From Acanthochlamys bracteata (Eukaryota > Streptophyta > Magnoliopsida > Pandanales > Velloziaceae), in contig CM034135.1 in the NCBI GenBank assembly GCA_019914995.1, positions 932,501-996,500 on the forward strand: a stretch of 64,000 bases of DNA, given 5' to 3'. Below are positions 50,501 through 62,400 of the stretch, piece after piece. The translations under genes were made by a program, and so were the position numbers. The notes under the pieces are model-generated. The model was not told the DNA's origin, did no database searches, and saw only the letters and a program-made list of their open reading frames with translations. Every line of letters starts with the position of its first letter. Positions within the stretch are counted from its first letter, which is position 1.

Positions 50501-53500
50501 TGAGCCAAATGATCTTACGTACTCTGCTTTCAGTATTGTATGATGAAAGAAAAAATATCAAAAAAGGCTACATTCTTTAGATATTTTTTGTGTATCCAAA
50601 GTGTGTACTATATCATTGTTTAGATAGTGACTCGTTCGAGCAGGAAGAGGGAATTGGATAATGCCTAGTTTTCCTTTTGTCTTCATGGATTGGGTATCGG
50701 ATTTGTAGGAATAATTTATGGTAGTCTTTTTGCACTTTAGTTAGTGACAGAAATTGAAATTCTCATATTTGCATTGCTGTTAAGTTTTGGGTGAACCTCT
50801 AAGGATTAGAAAATTAGAGCTCGAGACCGATGTATGCTTTAGCAGACTGAAGTCTACAATGGGTAGACAGGTAGGAAGTCAGAAGATGTCCAAAATATGC
50901 TCCATAGTCAACAAATGAAGTGAAAAACCAAGTTTTATGTTCCTCCAAAATATTTTCTCATAGAAAATTAAACTAAAAAGTATTAATCCCTCGATCCAAT
51001 ATCATTTTTGTCTACAAAATCTCAGTTCATTAACCATGGAAAGAAATGGAAATCATTAAAACGATAAAGAATATTAGTTCCTAGCGTGATACCCTAAGTT
51101 CCTTCTTTATTTAAAACAAATTTTTGTTTATGCATTTCCATAAATGTTCTCCTACAGGATGGTATCATGCATTGGTAAATAAAACTTCGCTTCAGTTTGC
51201 TAATTACAGAGAAAGGATTTAGTCCTTAATAGTCATTCATTTAAAATGACCTTAGTCATTAGCAGAGACCTACATGAACCATAAGAAAAAGATTCAGGAG
51301 TTCAGTCACACAAGGCTCAGCAGACATTAATCTATATGCAGTTTTGAAGGATAGATAAGGCAACTCTTGAGTAATGCGTTCTTTCACGGAGGTTAAGAGT
51401 CAGGATGGAGGAATATAATTCCGGATCATTAAATGCAGAATCCTCGTGGGTCAGTGTTTAAATATGAAAGGGACATAATGTATAGGCACCTATTTCCAAC
51501 TAAAAACTTAAATGGTTATTCTCACATGAACCACAATTCATATAATTATGGGGGTGAATTCTACAACAAACAAAAGGCAAAGAGGAAATAGAGAATTTAT
51601 TTATCATTCAGTTCATCGAATATGTAATGATGCAATCTAAAATGATTTAGAGGTGGCTCATGGAATGCATGGTAGATTTAAGGGTTAACATTCCAAATCT
51701 TCCCTAGCTAGTATCATGGCCCTTACTTTATTCTCTCTGCCTGGTTGATGCAATTCCATGTCACCTTTGAGAGCTATGCATAAGGATGCTGCTCCCAGTA
51801 TCACTTAGAAAGAAACAGTAAGCCTGAAGATTATTTTTAATGGCTTGGAAACATCGGGCATCTTCTAGCACGTGAGAACCTTTTACATGAAGATCAAAAC
51901 AAACAAATAAATAGAAAAGGTATTCAAGATAGATCTGTAAAATATGTGGTTTTCTTCGAGGCTATCAAACATCTTGTTTTGAAAGCGGTTTTCAAGATTG
52001 AGCTATCTGGTTCTTTGAAGATCAATTTCTAATATTCCCTTCTCCAGAACTCTCTACCTCTTGTGAGATTAATATTCTTTCTCTCAAAGAAAATGAGATA
52101 GTTTGTCGTCTTTTAAATCAGCTATTGGCATCAGGTTTACAAATATGGATTCACCTGTAAAACCAAATAACTAATCTGCAAAGTCTAAATGCACTTAGCT
52201 AGGTAAAGAATCATAACTGCTAGTACAAGGGCTTAGTTCCAGCTGAAGTCAGTATCTAGAAGACTTAGGAAAATATCATTGACCTTATCTTAAAGATATG
52301 ATTGCAAATTGTTTTCACATAAAATGTCCAATTGTATGTACTTCTAGTTTATTAAGAAAAAATTTACTCAAACCAAAAAGTTTCAGTTGTGAATGTGATT
52401 TAAGTATACAGCTCCGGCCTACTATTATTTTTGTGCGTAGAAGCGATTATGACAAGCAACGTATCTCTCCAATCACAAAAACATGTTATTGTAAACATTT
52501 TAGTTTGAAGGAGAATGTCAGCTTACTGATGCAGGAATCTAAGTGAAGTAAGAACAATCAGCAGCGAATTGCAGCATCACATAACTCTGAAAAGATTTGA
52601 TAAGATCTTTGAAATGACTTAGATTCCAAGTTCACAAAATCGACAGAGTTTTACCTTCCCAAATCTCATCAGTAACCATTTCTTTCAAAAAGGATTTGTG
52701 CCTTACGGTAAGAAAAAAGTAAAAGGATATAGGTTTTATAGTAACCAATTGAATATTCCTATTTCAATATGCTGCAATTGCTACAGGTTATGAAAAACTT
52801 CTGATGAACGACCCAAGTTTTAGGTTACCAAGCACTTAATTGGGCTTATGCGCTTCAATATCTAATATAATGATGATGATACTATCAGCAATTCAGTGGA
52901 TAAGTTGCGGCAGTACATATTACAGAATTCTCAATGTTTCCAAGATCAGCCTTAAGGCCACCATAAGATTCACCATATGTTGGTATTTGCTTTGTTCAAT
53001 ATCCATCGTAAAATGCATCCACTTCTTTCAATATGCTATCAAGAACGTGAGAGAGAAATCTCATATCAGCTTTCTGAGATAGGAATCATTAACCTTTATG
53101 TGAAGATATATGCCAACATGGCCTGCATCTTATCACCACATCTGTGACGCGATGAACTGACACCGCCTCCCCTTCTGTTACTATCAGCATCATCTTGAAA
53201 AAAGCTAATATTCTCTCCAGCAGGCCATTATTGCATTTACAGTAGAATAGTTTTATCCTTCGTATATCTCTATGTTTCATACTCATATAAAGCTATTACA
53301 TAACTCCACTTCTATTAATATACGAATGCACTTTCTGAGTATCCTAGCCTAAGCATTAGGATCCCTACGGTAGACGATCTCTTATATAGCTCCTTATAAA
53401 ATCACACAATCTAGATTTCAAGTGATGTTCGTCATCATAATAGCAATTATAGTTAAGACTTTTTACAATGAGCTAGAGCAAGTACGTAGATTTCATTAGC

Positions 53501-53839
53501 TATAATAAGCAAGGCTTGAACTCTAGAAAAGTTCGCACTGATTTTAAACTCCACCAACAAATTCACTGACTTGATCTACAAAGTATAAACTTGGAATACC
53601 TACCAAATAATTCTTTTATCTGCACGGGGCGTCTATCCTAAAGAAATTGCAGGCATGCATCACACTGCTATGAATATGTGGATGTAGATGAACGTAGTGG
53701 GGCAAAATTCTATGCAGAAAAAGTGAAATCAAATTCATAACACTACAAATTTTTAGAGGTAGATGGAAATTATAAACCTTGCATAGAAGCAACGGCAGGC
53801 AAGCATCAGAAAATATCTATAGCTTTTTTTCTCTTATCT

Positions 53840-53990
53840 TTGCTTCTTGCTTTTCCGCTTCTCCTTTTCTTGTCCGCCGCATTTCTCGATCGTTGCCACG
53901 CTGGATTTCCACTTCGCGCCGTTTCCGGCGAAGAAACAGAAGATAATGATCTTCTCGTTCGGTCGTTCGTCGTGATTGGACCTTCTTGGG
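53840..53990 (-). promoter_or_regulatory. Promoter- or first-exon-like GC patch
   Basis: A GC-richer island in A/T-rich surroundings. Read on the minus strand it shows CCAATCACGACG, GCCGGAAACGGCGCG and a purine-rich run beginning ATGCGGCGGACAAG, the look of a plant leader. It points toward glutaredoxin copy 1, 3.5 kb away. It could start a non-coding RNA or a distant 5' exon. No product is recognised. Confidence 0.25.
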
Positions 53991-54099
53991 CTTTTTATTA
54001 GGAAGCAGATTTTTTGGGCATTTTACTAGCCCAGTAAGGCTAAGCCTAGTTCCGTAGGCCTAATAAGGAAAGAAAACGAATGTTATTATTATCATTATT

Positions 54100-54545
54100 T
54101 TTTTTTAATTCGGAAAATTGGAGAGCTTTCTAGAGCTTTTCCTAAACGCATTTGTACTATTAATTTTAAACAATAATTAAAAATAGACTCAATAAATTTT
54201 TTTCTAAAAGTAAACTGTATCAACAAATTGAACATAAAAAATTAATATCTGTATATTATTTTTTATGCTAAAGAGCATTTAAAATATTAAAAATAAAATT
54301 ATTTCAATAAAGCATCTTAATTTAAACAACATAAACAACCGCAACTGAAATTTTTCTTTAAAAAATATGTTTTTTCACATAATTTTTATATTTCTTAAAT
54401 AATTTGTTTTTTATAGAAAGTTACTTCTTATATGAAAAGAACTTATCAAAAGCCGCCAGAAAAAGCTGTCGTTTAAAAAGTTGTATACTGCTGTTAAAAT
54501 TATATAAAACACAGCTGAACAAGTAATTTTTTGAAAAAGCAATGA
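54100..54545. repeat. AT-rich repeat block
   Basis: The block contains long A/T runs, with paired motifs near both ends (GAGCTTTCTAGAGCTTTTCC at about 54121 and GCCGCCAGAAAAAGCTG at about 54454). It resembles the other AT-rich blocks but is longer and more diverged. Confidence 0.4.
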
Positions 54546-55829
54546 CAAAAACGTAGAATTCTTCAATTACAGAATATTGAGCATGTCATAGTTGATATAG
54601 AAAATTAGAAACTGCTTTACCCACAGATGCAACCAACTTGTAGTGCTTCTGGGCATCTAAATTTGCTGCATTTAGAATAGGAGCTACTACTGGCTACTGC
54701 ATTTCGCAAAAGAAGAGATGAACTCAATCTGCTGTGATACAGATTTCATGCATGGAAGCCCAAATCTTGAACAGAAGAATCGGGTTCTTTTTTCATCATC
54801 AAACCTTTCACAGATAGTCCACACCTTTGTTACTATTGCACGTTCTACCGATTGGATATAGCACCAAACTAGAGCCAACTAGCAGAATCATCAGGAGGCA
54901 TGGAGAAGTTGGAGATTCTTTTAAAATCTCAGTTCTCCCTTATCTTATCCTTCGGAAGATTGCAATATCGAGCTATACAGCTGTGCTGAGACCTGTATGC
55001 TGATCTACGTAAGGATAGAATGCATTGGTCAGTCCCCCTTGTCTTGCAGCTAAGATTCATTTTCATCTTAACCTGTATTTTCAAAAGCAATGATCTCTCG
55101 AAGATGAAGGTAAACCTCACTCTATATGTAACTAGATGATAGCAGTAAAAATACAATTAAGAGGAAGAATAGTACGATAAGACAAGTTAAAACAGCACAA
55201 GACGTATGCTCAAAAATAGTACTGTATATGTAACATTGATCCACTGAACTATGCATTCATCATGCTATGTCAATATGCTTAAAATGCAGCTAAATTGGAA
55301 GATTTTATATGAATAGAATGATAATTCATCATGGAGCATGCCTTACTCTTAAGGGAAAAAGAAAGACAAATAGAAGTTGTTTTGGCTTTGTACATGCATT
55401 ATTTTGTTTTTGTTGTAAAGCATAACAAAAATAGACTGTTCTTCATGCTACTTCACCAGCCACTTCCTATAATTTCTGATCTTTTCGGTAAGCCAATCAT
55501 TTCATAAGAGCTTTATTTTGGTAAGAGACTAAAATATTCATGGCTGAGTTTCGTTTTGGTATTTTTGGTTGTAGGTATTGGATAATTCAAAATTTTTGTA
55601 AAGCTAGCAGAATTATCTCCGAACATTTGCAATAAACTTTGCATATTTAATTCCCTACTCCAAGCTAGATGTAAAGTTGACCTGACCATACAAACAAAGA
55701 TCGAGTAGGGTCTCTTTCAGCACAACAATCAGGTCGGCTCTTTTATGCATTATCAGAAAACCCCAAAAGAGACATTCTTTTTCAACTTCTATCCATTACG
55801 AATTGCAATGGGGCCATTCTCTGGACCTC

Positions 55830-55837
55830 TATATATA
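55830..55837 (+). promoter_or_regulatory. TATA box of glutaredoxin copy 2
   Basis: TATATATA occurs 171 bases before the ATG at 56001, giving a leader of about 140 bases, similar in length to that of copy 1. Confidence 0.55.
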
Positions 55838-56000
55838 CTTCACTCTTGGAAACTTAGCGTGCACCTCGACTCATACATCTTTTAGCTGTCAAGCATTAAG
55901 CCTTCGTGCTTTCTCTTACCTATACGAAATTCTCGCGCTCATTACCCAGTCATAACAAACGCCTAATAATCAAATAATTTTTTACTGACAACTCGACGGC

Positions 56001-56312
56001 ATGGACAAGGTGATGAAACTATCCTCCCAGCGGGCAGTCGTGATATTCAGTATGAGCTCATGCTGCATGTGCCACACTGTCAAAAGACTCTTCTGTGAGC
56101 TCGGTGTCAATGCTGCTGTTTATGAGCTTGATGAGGATCCATGGGGGATGGAAATGGAAAAGGCGCTAGCCAAAATTCTCGGCCGCAACCCCCCAGTACC
56201 GGCTGTTTTCATTGGTGGCAAGCCAGTAGGACATACAGATAGGGTCATGTCCCTTCATCTTAGCGGCAAGCTGGTCCCCCTTCTAAAGGATGCAGGAGCT
56301 CTCTGGCTTTAG
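56001..56312 (+). CDS. CC-type (ROXY-class) glutaredoxin, copy 2
   Basis: An intron-free frame of 103 residues starting [16 protein letters not shown]. It is the same length as copy 1, with matching start, CCMC active site at 21-24, PVPAVFIGG strand and ALWL end. It carries Met18 (FSMSSCCMC) where copy 1 and most relatives have Lys before the active site. That Lys contacts glutathione in structurally studied glutaredoxins. The rest of the fold looks sound, so the gene is probably expressed, perhaps with weaker glutathione use or mainly an adaptor role. It lies head-to-head with copy 1. Confidence 0.95.
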   Translation: MDKVMKLSSQRAVVIFSMSSCCMCHTVKRLFCELGVNAAVYELDEDPWGMEMEKALAKILGRNPPVPAVFIGGKPVGHTDRVMSLHLSGKLVPLLKDAGALWL

Positions 56313-57481
56313 ATATAATTGGCATTTTCTTAGCGGTTGTCATGTAGTCTTTTGAGCTTATGTTGAAAGCACATAAATCTCATGCATATGAGTCCACAGA
56401 AATCAAATATGGTTCTTGGCCTTTCTGAGAGTTGCAGTTTTTGCAGTTTCCAGATGTATTTCTGGTTTAGACTTCAATGCTGAATTACACCCTCTGTGCA
56501 CTACCATTTAACCACCTCCGACTATAACTTTTATGATATCCTAGTTAATGAAGATGGCAAGGATCATTTCAATGTCGCTGGTGGAAGCCATTATTTTCAT
56601 TGAACCGTAATGATGCAGCAGCTAACAAAATGTTAACTAAAATCAACTACACAAAGAAACACTTAAAAAACGACACTGGCAGCTACTTGCACGATCCATA
56701 ATTACTAAGATAGCATGATGCTTAAAGAAGTCCTAAATTTAGATTCGTTGAATCTCTAAAAGTCAATCAGATTTGTCAAAAACAAACCTTGATAACAGTT
56801 TATTTAATCTACATTGTCTGTAACCTCAGGTACTACATTTTTCATTATTTACTTAAAAAGCTAACTTAGTTTCTCTTACAAAATTCTCCACCCACCACTC
56901 ATAAATTAGGATTAAGATGACTGCAGCATGATCTTCTTTATAAGCAGACCAATTAGCTTAACCTCTTAGACATAACTTGATTAATATAATACTGGCACCG
57001 CAAAGAACGGAGCAAGCACTTTCGCTTTTCGGCATATTATACTTTTCTTTGCATATAATATTATTTATTTTCACTTGGATAGTGAGTGGGGAGAATGGCA
57101 GCTAATATCTATAGAATGAAATGACAAAAAGATGAATAAAACTATCATGACATTATTTTTTTCCTTTGAGAAAAACTTCCTTGATGAATAATCTTATCAT
57201 AGTGATGTTATCATATGGAAATATTGTTGTAGAGGAATGTCATAGGAAAGTCACGGGACTGTCATTCTAACAGCCTATAGGGAAAAGGATATTACTACTC
57301 TCTACATATCTCTTTTCTTTCAAGAAGACTAGATCAAGACTTTATTATATCTCACGGTGTGCCAACCCTCGCTGACTTCTTAACTCAAAACTTCATAGAG
57401 TCACTATCTAAGAAACTTTAATCAGCATTTTATAGAATACTTGTATCAAGAACTCATGGTACAGCGTTCTCCCAAATAATA

Positions 57482-57615
57482 TCAGCTTCATAAGTGCATA
57501 TCAGGAACTCATGTCTGACTTATCAGAAGCCAAGCAGATTTGTTGGTCGTAACTATTCCAATTAATATAAGCTTCTTTGTTAAAACAGAAAATTTCAGCT
57601 TCATAAGTGCATATC
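57482..57615 (+). repeat. 21-base exact direct repeat, 113 bases apart
   Basis: TCAGCTTCATAAGTGCATAT followed by C occurs at 57482-57502 and 57595-57615. The flanks differ, so this is a short local duplication of unknown meaning. Confidence 0.75.
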
Positions 57616-58619
57616 TCTAGAACAAGGAAGGAGAACTCAATTTATTTTCACATTCCTCAGCTTGTCTATTTTTCAATTTCATTGTCTAACGTTTCAAGAA
57701 AAATCCACATGCATCTGATGTATACAAGTTTTCTTAAGCACTGTCATCCTCTAAAACATGATCGTAGCTTTGAGACATACCTTTTCATCATCAATGAGCT
57801 GAGTCCAGAACTTTAGCTTTATTCCCTATCATGCTTTCCTTCATGTGCCAATTCAGATAAGATGCATGGAACAAGATAACGCACTCCTTGTTCAATTAGA
57901 TCACACCAGCCATTCAATTTTCTGAGAGCAACTTGCACTGCAGAAACAGAGAGAACCATTTATGTATTCAAATTGTTAGGTTCCTTCTATAAGGAATATC
58001 ATTCTAGTATGAACACCTAAACCACAATGCTCTGATCAAGGCTGTCATCCTCTCTTCACCTGAAAAACCAAGGGTCAAGTAACCCCTACTGCCGCGAAAC
58101 GCTATAAACTAGCACAACTAGAGTGTATAATGCTTTACTTGAGATTCTTATATAATACCCCTTTTGAAATTATTGCAATTTTTTATGCATTGCTATATCA
58201 CACCCATCTAGCTTTGATTGCTTTCCCAAATTTAATTTGTGATATTAGATTCTCTCACGATTCATGCAGCATTATGAATCTGTTTGAAGAGTTAGAATCA
58301 CCATATCTTCGAGAGCATGTCTAGTATCCTGTTTTCTAAAATGCTTACTCACTTCTTACGCATCATTAAACTATAGCAAACAAAGAATCACTAAAAGATT
58401 GCATTAACTTATAAATTATTCAGAGGACCACAACCAAATTCATTATTCGACTTAAGTAGAATCGACTCCAAAATAAAAAATTTTAACCTTTTCTCTTCAA
58501 GAGAAACATGTACCGAAAATTCAACTGTTGATAAGTGAAAAACAACAATTCAATATATAATGAAAAATTCTCGTAGGCAGAGAATTTAAGAACAACAGGA
58601 AGAAGAACCTGATGCTAAA

Positions 58620-58850
58620 AAGTAGAGACCCACTTGACCGTACACTACAAAATGGTGCTTGTAGTAGTAGGAAGAATGTCAACCTCAACAGCGGATAATT
58701 CAAAGCTTCGCATTTGGAATTATTTGCGGTGTCGATTCACAGCTTCGCATTTGGAAATCTCCACAAGAAAGAATCAAAACAAGATAACGATAACGCACCG
58801 TGATTGGAAAAACAAGAACAAGCTAGCGGTCCCCTATTCTTGATTATTTT
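58620..58850 (-). promoter_or_regulatory. Promoter- or first-exon-like patch with a 16-base repeat
   Basis: A GC-richer patch. On the minus strand it reads CCAATCACGGTGCG and then short ATG frames. AGCTTCGCATTTGGAA occurs at 58704 and again at 58741. The CCAATCACG start resembles the patch at 53.9 kb. It points back toward glutaredoxin copy 2 and would be antisense to it if transcribed that far. The divergent kelch gene begins 0.5 kb away, so it may simply be part of a two-way promoter. Confidence 0.25.
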
Positions 58851-59291
58851 ACGGACGAATGATTTCGTTTTCCCTCATTTTTTTTTTCCTTTTGTCAAAC
58901 TTTTTCAGATTCTCCTTCTTCTTCTTCTTCTTCTTGTCTTGCAGATAAGAAGCATATAATAAGAAAATTTCATCAGATGATAGATGCGGAACGTGGACAA
59001 GTTGAGCTAAATTTTAAGGAGAAATAAATAGAAAGATATCACTATTGATAGATTGAAGTTAAAAAACTTGGAAGCCGCTTCGTTGATTTATTAGTTAAAA
59101 CAATATCAATTATTAATTAAACATGAATGATCATGTGATTGATTTATTAATCCAATTTTTACGTAATAATTTATTTAATATTTTTTAGTCGCGTATGTTT
59201 CGCGTCCGGATTTCAAACCAGCCGACAAACCATGGGCAGTACGGGGAGCACTACGATCAATGTGCATTAACTCAACTCTTAACCTGTTCCA

Positions 59292-59300
<9 letters not shown>

Positions 59301-59327
<27 letters not shown>
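59301..59327 (+). repeat. (CT)13 microsatellite in the kelch gene leader
   Basis: An uninterrupted CT run lies about 85 bases before the ATG. Pyrimidine runs are frequent near plant transcription starts and often act as core promoter elements (Y-patch). Confidence 0.85.
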
Positions 59328-59410
59328 AGATCACAGTAGTAGCAGACTAGTTGCTCTACTGGCTACAGATAAGGGAACAACTGAATCAATCAATCGATCA
59401 ATCAAACACA

Positions 59411-62400
59411 ATGCCGAAAATGTTCGGGTTCGCCCGCCGACGAACTAAACTTGGCAGGCATGTTCTTCAATACCAGATTTTTAAATTAAATTTTCTTCAA
59501 AATTTGGATAATCTCGCTGGACCGTTCTCTATTTTGACCTTTTTTTTGGAAAATATTTTGCTGAAATTTTGTGAAGCAGGCTTAAAGTTCATCGCAGTGA
59601 TGCAACGCAAGTGACCAAAAGCCCTCTTCGTCCAATTAAACGATCCAATCGATCCGCTGTAAGCTTTAATCTTTGCTTTTAAGGTTTCAAGAAAATTTTG
59701 AAGTTTTTCTGGGGGACTGAAATTGTTTTCTGCTTCTGTGTATGTGAATTGTTGAAAATTTTGCAGGGAGAGAATTTGGTGTCTGAGAGCGCGGAAGGAC
59801 AGACCGATGAGCTCAACTGCGAATGCTCGCCGGTGCAATCATCGGCGGTAGATCTCAGTAGCTGTAATCCAGGCAGCTGGACAGCTGTGGTGACCAGCGG
59901 CGACAAGCCGGTGCCGAGATCTTTTGTTAGTTTCTTACTTCATTATTTCTATGGAAATTTGTATTTCAAATTTTGAAGTTTAGAATATGGATAGTGTTAT
60001 GATTGTGCATAAGAATGGAGTGAAATGGTTTCACTTTGTAGCATGCAGCGGTGGTCGTGGAAAACAAGATGGTGGTGGTTGGAGGGGACTCCGGAAGTGG
60101 GCTGTTAAATGACACAATGGTAATCACAAGCTGCATGCTTTGCTCTTTTCGTGAAATTTGATATTAATCTATGTTTTTTATCTGATTAACTACTATATCA
60201 TCGGTAAAATTTTGGTTATAGATGTCATTGCAATTGTGTATCATGCACAACAGTAACTTTGAAATTCTTGTTGTCTAGATATAACTCACTGGCGCTTTGT
60301 TAGTATGTTCTTGGTCATATTTTATAAATAAATAACGATTTATAGTTAACAAGCGATACAATTTTAAATGTCCTTCAGATACTAAGGTTCGACAAGCTTT
60401 CATGGACAGCAGCTGCCCCAGGACCTGGCATATCATCAAGTGGTTCATCAACAAATCTTCCCAGATGCAAAGGTCATAGTCTGGTATATATCTCTCCTCA
60501 CATTGCTTTGTAGTATGTCTTGACTCTCTTACTCTTAAATCTCAATATTGATGTGAGCAATGCATTTGTTTAAACATCTTCCTTGGTATTATGCCAGGTG
60601 TCATGGAGAAAGACTGTTCTTCTGATTGGAGGCAAGACTGATCCAGTCAGTGAAAGATTATCAAGTCAGAATTCATATTTTACTCATTATAGCTCTTAAA
60701 TGCTTTATGGAATGTGTAAATCCTTATTGATTGTGTGATTATGGTTTTTTTTCCAGTTTGGTCCTTTGACGTAGAAATGGAACGCTGGTCACACATTGAA
60801 GCAAAGGGAGATATTCCGGTACTTTTTTATTGTGATGTGAAACTGTAACTCCCCTCTGTATCTGGTTAAACCAGATGCTCCTTTGAAATTACATGTTAAA
60901 CACCTTTCTTGCATGGCTCAAAATTATACATTATGTTGAAATTGTCTAAGGTTGCAGAATTTATAATAAATTGTTATTGGTGTGTGAAATAACTTCAACT
61001 TTTTTACTTTATATAACTGTATTTCAGGCTGCTCGTAGTGGTCATAGTGTAGTAAGAGCAGGTTTTGTGCTGATACTCTTTGGCGGTGAAGATTGTAAAG
61101 GGAAAAAATTCAGTGACCTACATATGTTTGATCTTAAATCATTGACGTGGCTTCCATTGCATTATACGTGAGTCTACTTTCTTAGATGATCTCCATATTC
61201 TTATAATCTCCAGAAACCGGAAAATAAAATTGAATGAATGACTAAAGCATTTGAAAGGACTTATAGTGCCACTTAAGATCACGTGCTTCATATAAGTGGT
61301 TGTTTTTGACTACTGATATTATTGCAATTTATACTTGTTGATATAATAAAGCTGTCTGTATCATAGACGTCTGTGAATTCAGATCATTCTTTAGTTACTC
61401 TCTTGTTCATGCAGTGGAACAGGGCCATCAGCACGATCAAATCATGTTGCCACTCTTTTTGATGATCGTATTCTCCTTGTCTTTGGAGGGCAATCAAAGT
61501 CCAAGATACTTAATGACCTTTACTCGCTTGATTTTGAAACGGTAATACATGATTTATGATTAATTATCCTACTATAGTTCTCTGGCAATAGAATTTTATT
61601 CTATTACGTCATTCCAGATGGTGTGGTCAAGAATTAAGTCTCGCGGGCATCATCCGTCACCTAGAGCAGGATGTTGTGGAGCTCTTTGCGGAACAAAATG
61701 GTATATTGCTGGGGGTGGGAGCAATAAAAAAAGTATGGCCAAAGTATTCACTGAATATCACTCATACAATGAACTGTAATCTAGCCTATACAGAGCTTTC
61801 TCAATTGCTTCGTAAGAGATGCTTGCATTTGTGTATGTTCATGAAATGGAACATGACTAGCTTCTTATTTTATCGGTAACGCTTAATTTGAAGAAACCTT
61901 TGCTGTCAAGATTGCTACTTTGGTTGTCTCTTTCCATTTAGTTAACATTAGCATTGAACTGAAAGTAGCAAATATTTCAGTTTTCTCAAATAAAGCATTA
62001 AAGACTAGAAATTCACAATATGTAACTACTCTTGCTAATTACTTGATGCATCCTTCTGTTTTTAGGAAGGAAAGACTTTTTGGCTATATTTTTCTGACCT
62101 TGAGTTTTATTTTTAGGATATGCCGAAACCTTCATATTTGATGTTGCAAAACTTGAATGGTCTACATGTGCTGTTTCACTTAGTTCTTCAGTTATTGGGA
62201 ACATTGTAAGTTTTTTGGAATTTTACCCTCTGACCATTTTTGACTTTGTAACTAGACTCAGCCTTCATAAAATGTCTAATTGCTTGTTGTTTAGGGATTT
62301 AGCCTTGTAGCAATTAATCATAAGCTGCAAAGTTCCTTGGTTTCCTTTGGTGGAAATAGGAAGGAGCCGTCAAATGCGGTAAAGGAATAGACATTTGTAA

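Larger units (their letters stand above)
50335..56000. other. 5.7-kb region between the divergent glutaredoxins
   Basis: No protein gene is supported; all open frames are short and lack family features. A TATA-like CTATAAATAG (minus strand, 50491-50500) serves copy 1, and TATATATA at 55830-55837 serves copy 2. The middle is unique A/T-rich DNA. A GC-richer patch lies at about 53850-53990 and an AT-rich block at about 54100-54545. The region may hold shared enhancers or an unrecognised non-coding transcript. Confidence 0.45.
56313..59410. other. Region between glutaredoxin copy 2 and the kelch gene
   Basis: No gene is supported. It contains the likely 3' UTR of copy 2, a 21-base direct repeat at 57482/57595, a GC-richer patch at about 58620-58850 and a (CTT)n run at about 58914-58935. 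The kelch leader, with a (CT)n run, lies at the right end. The rest is unique A/T-rich DNA. Confidence 0.45.

Noticed and set aside
52298-53286. Frames of 65-82 codons in the middle of the glutaredoxin gap
   Set aside because: Each is short, isolated and without splice or family support.
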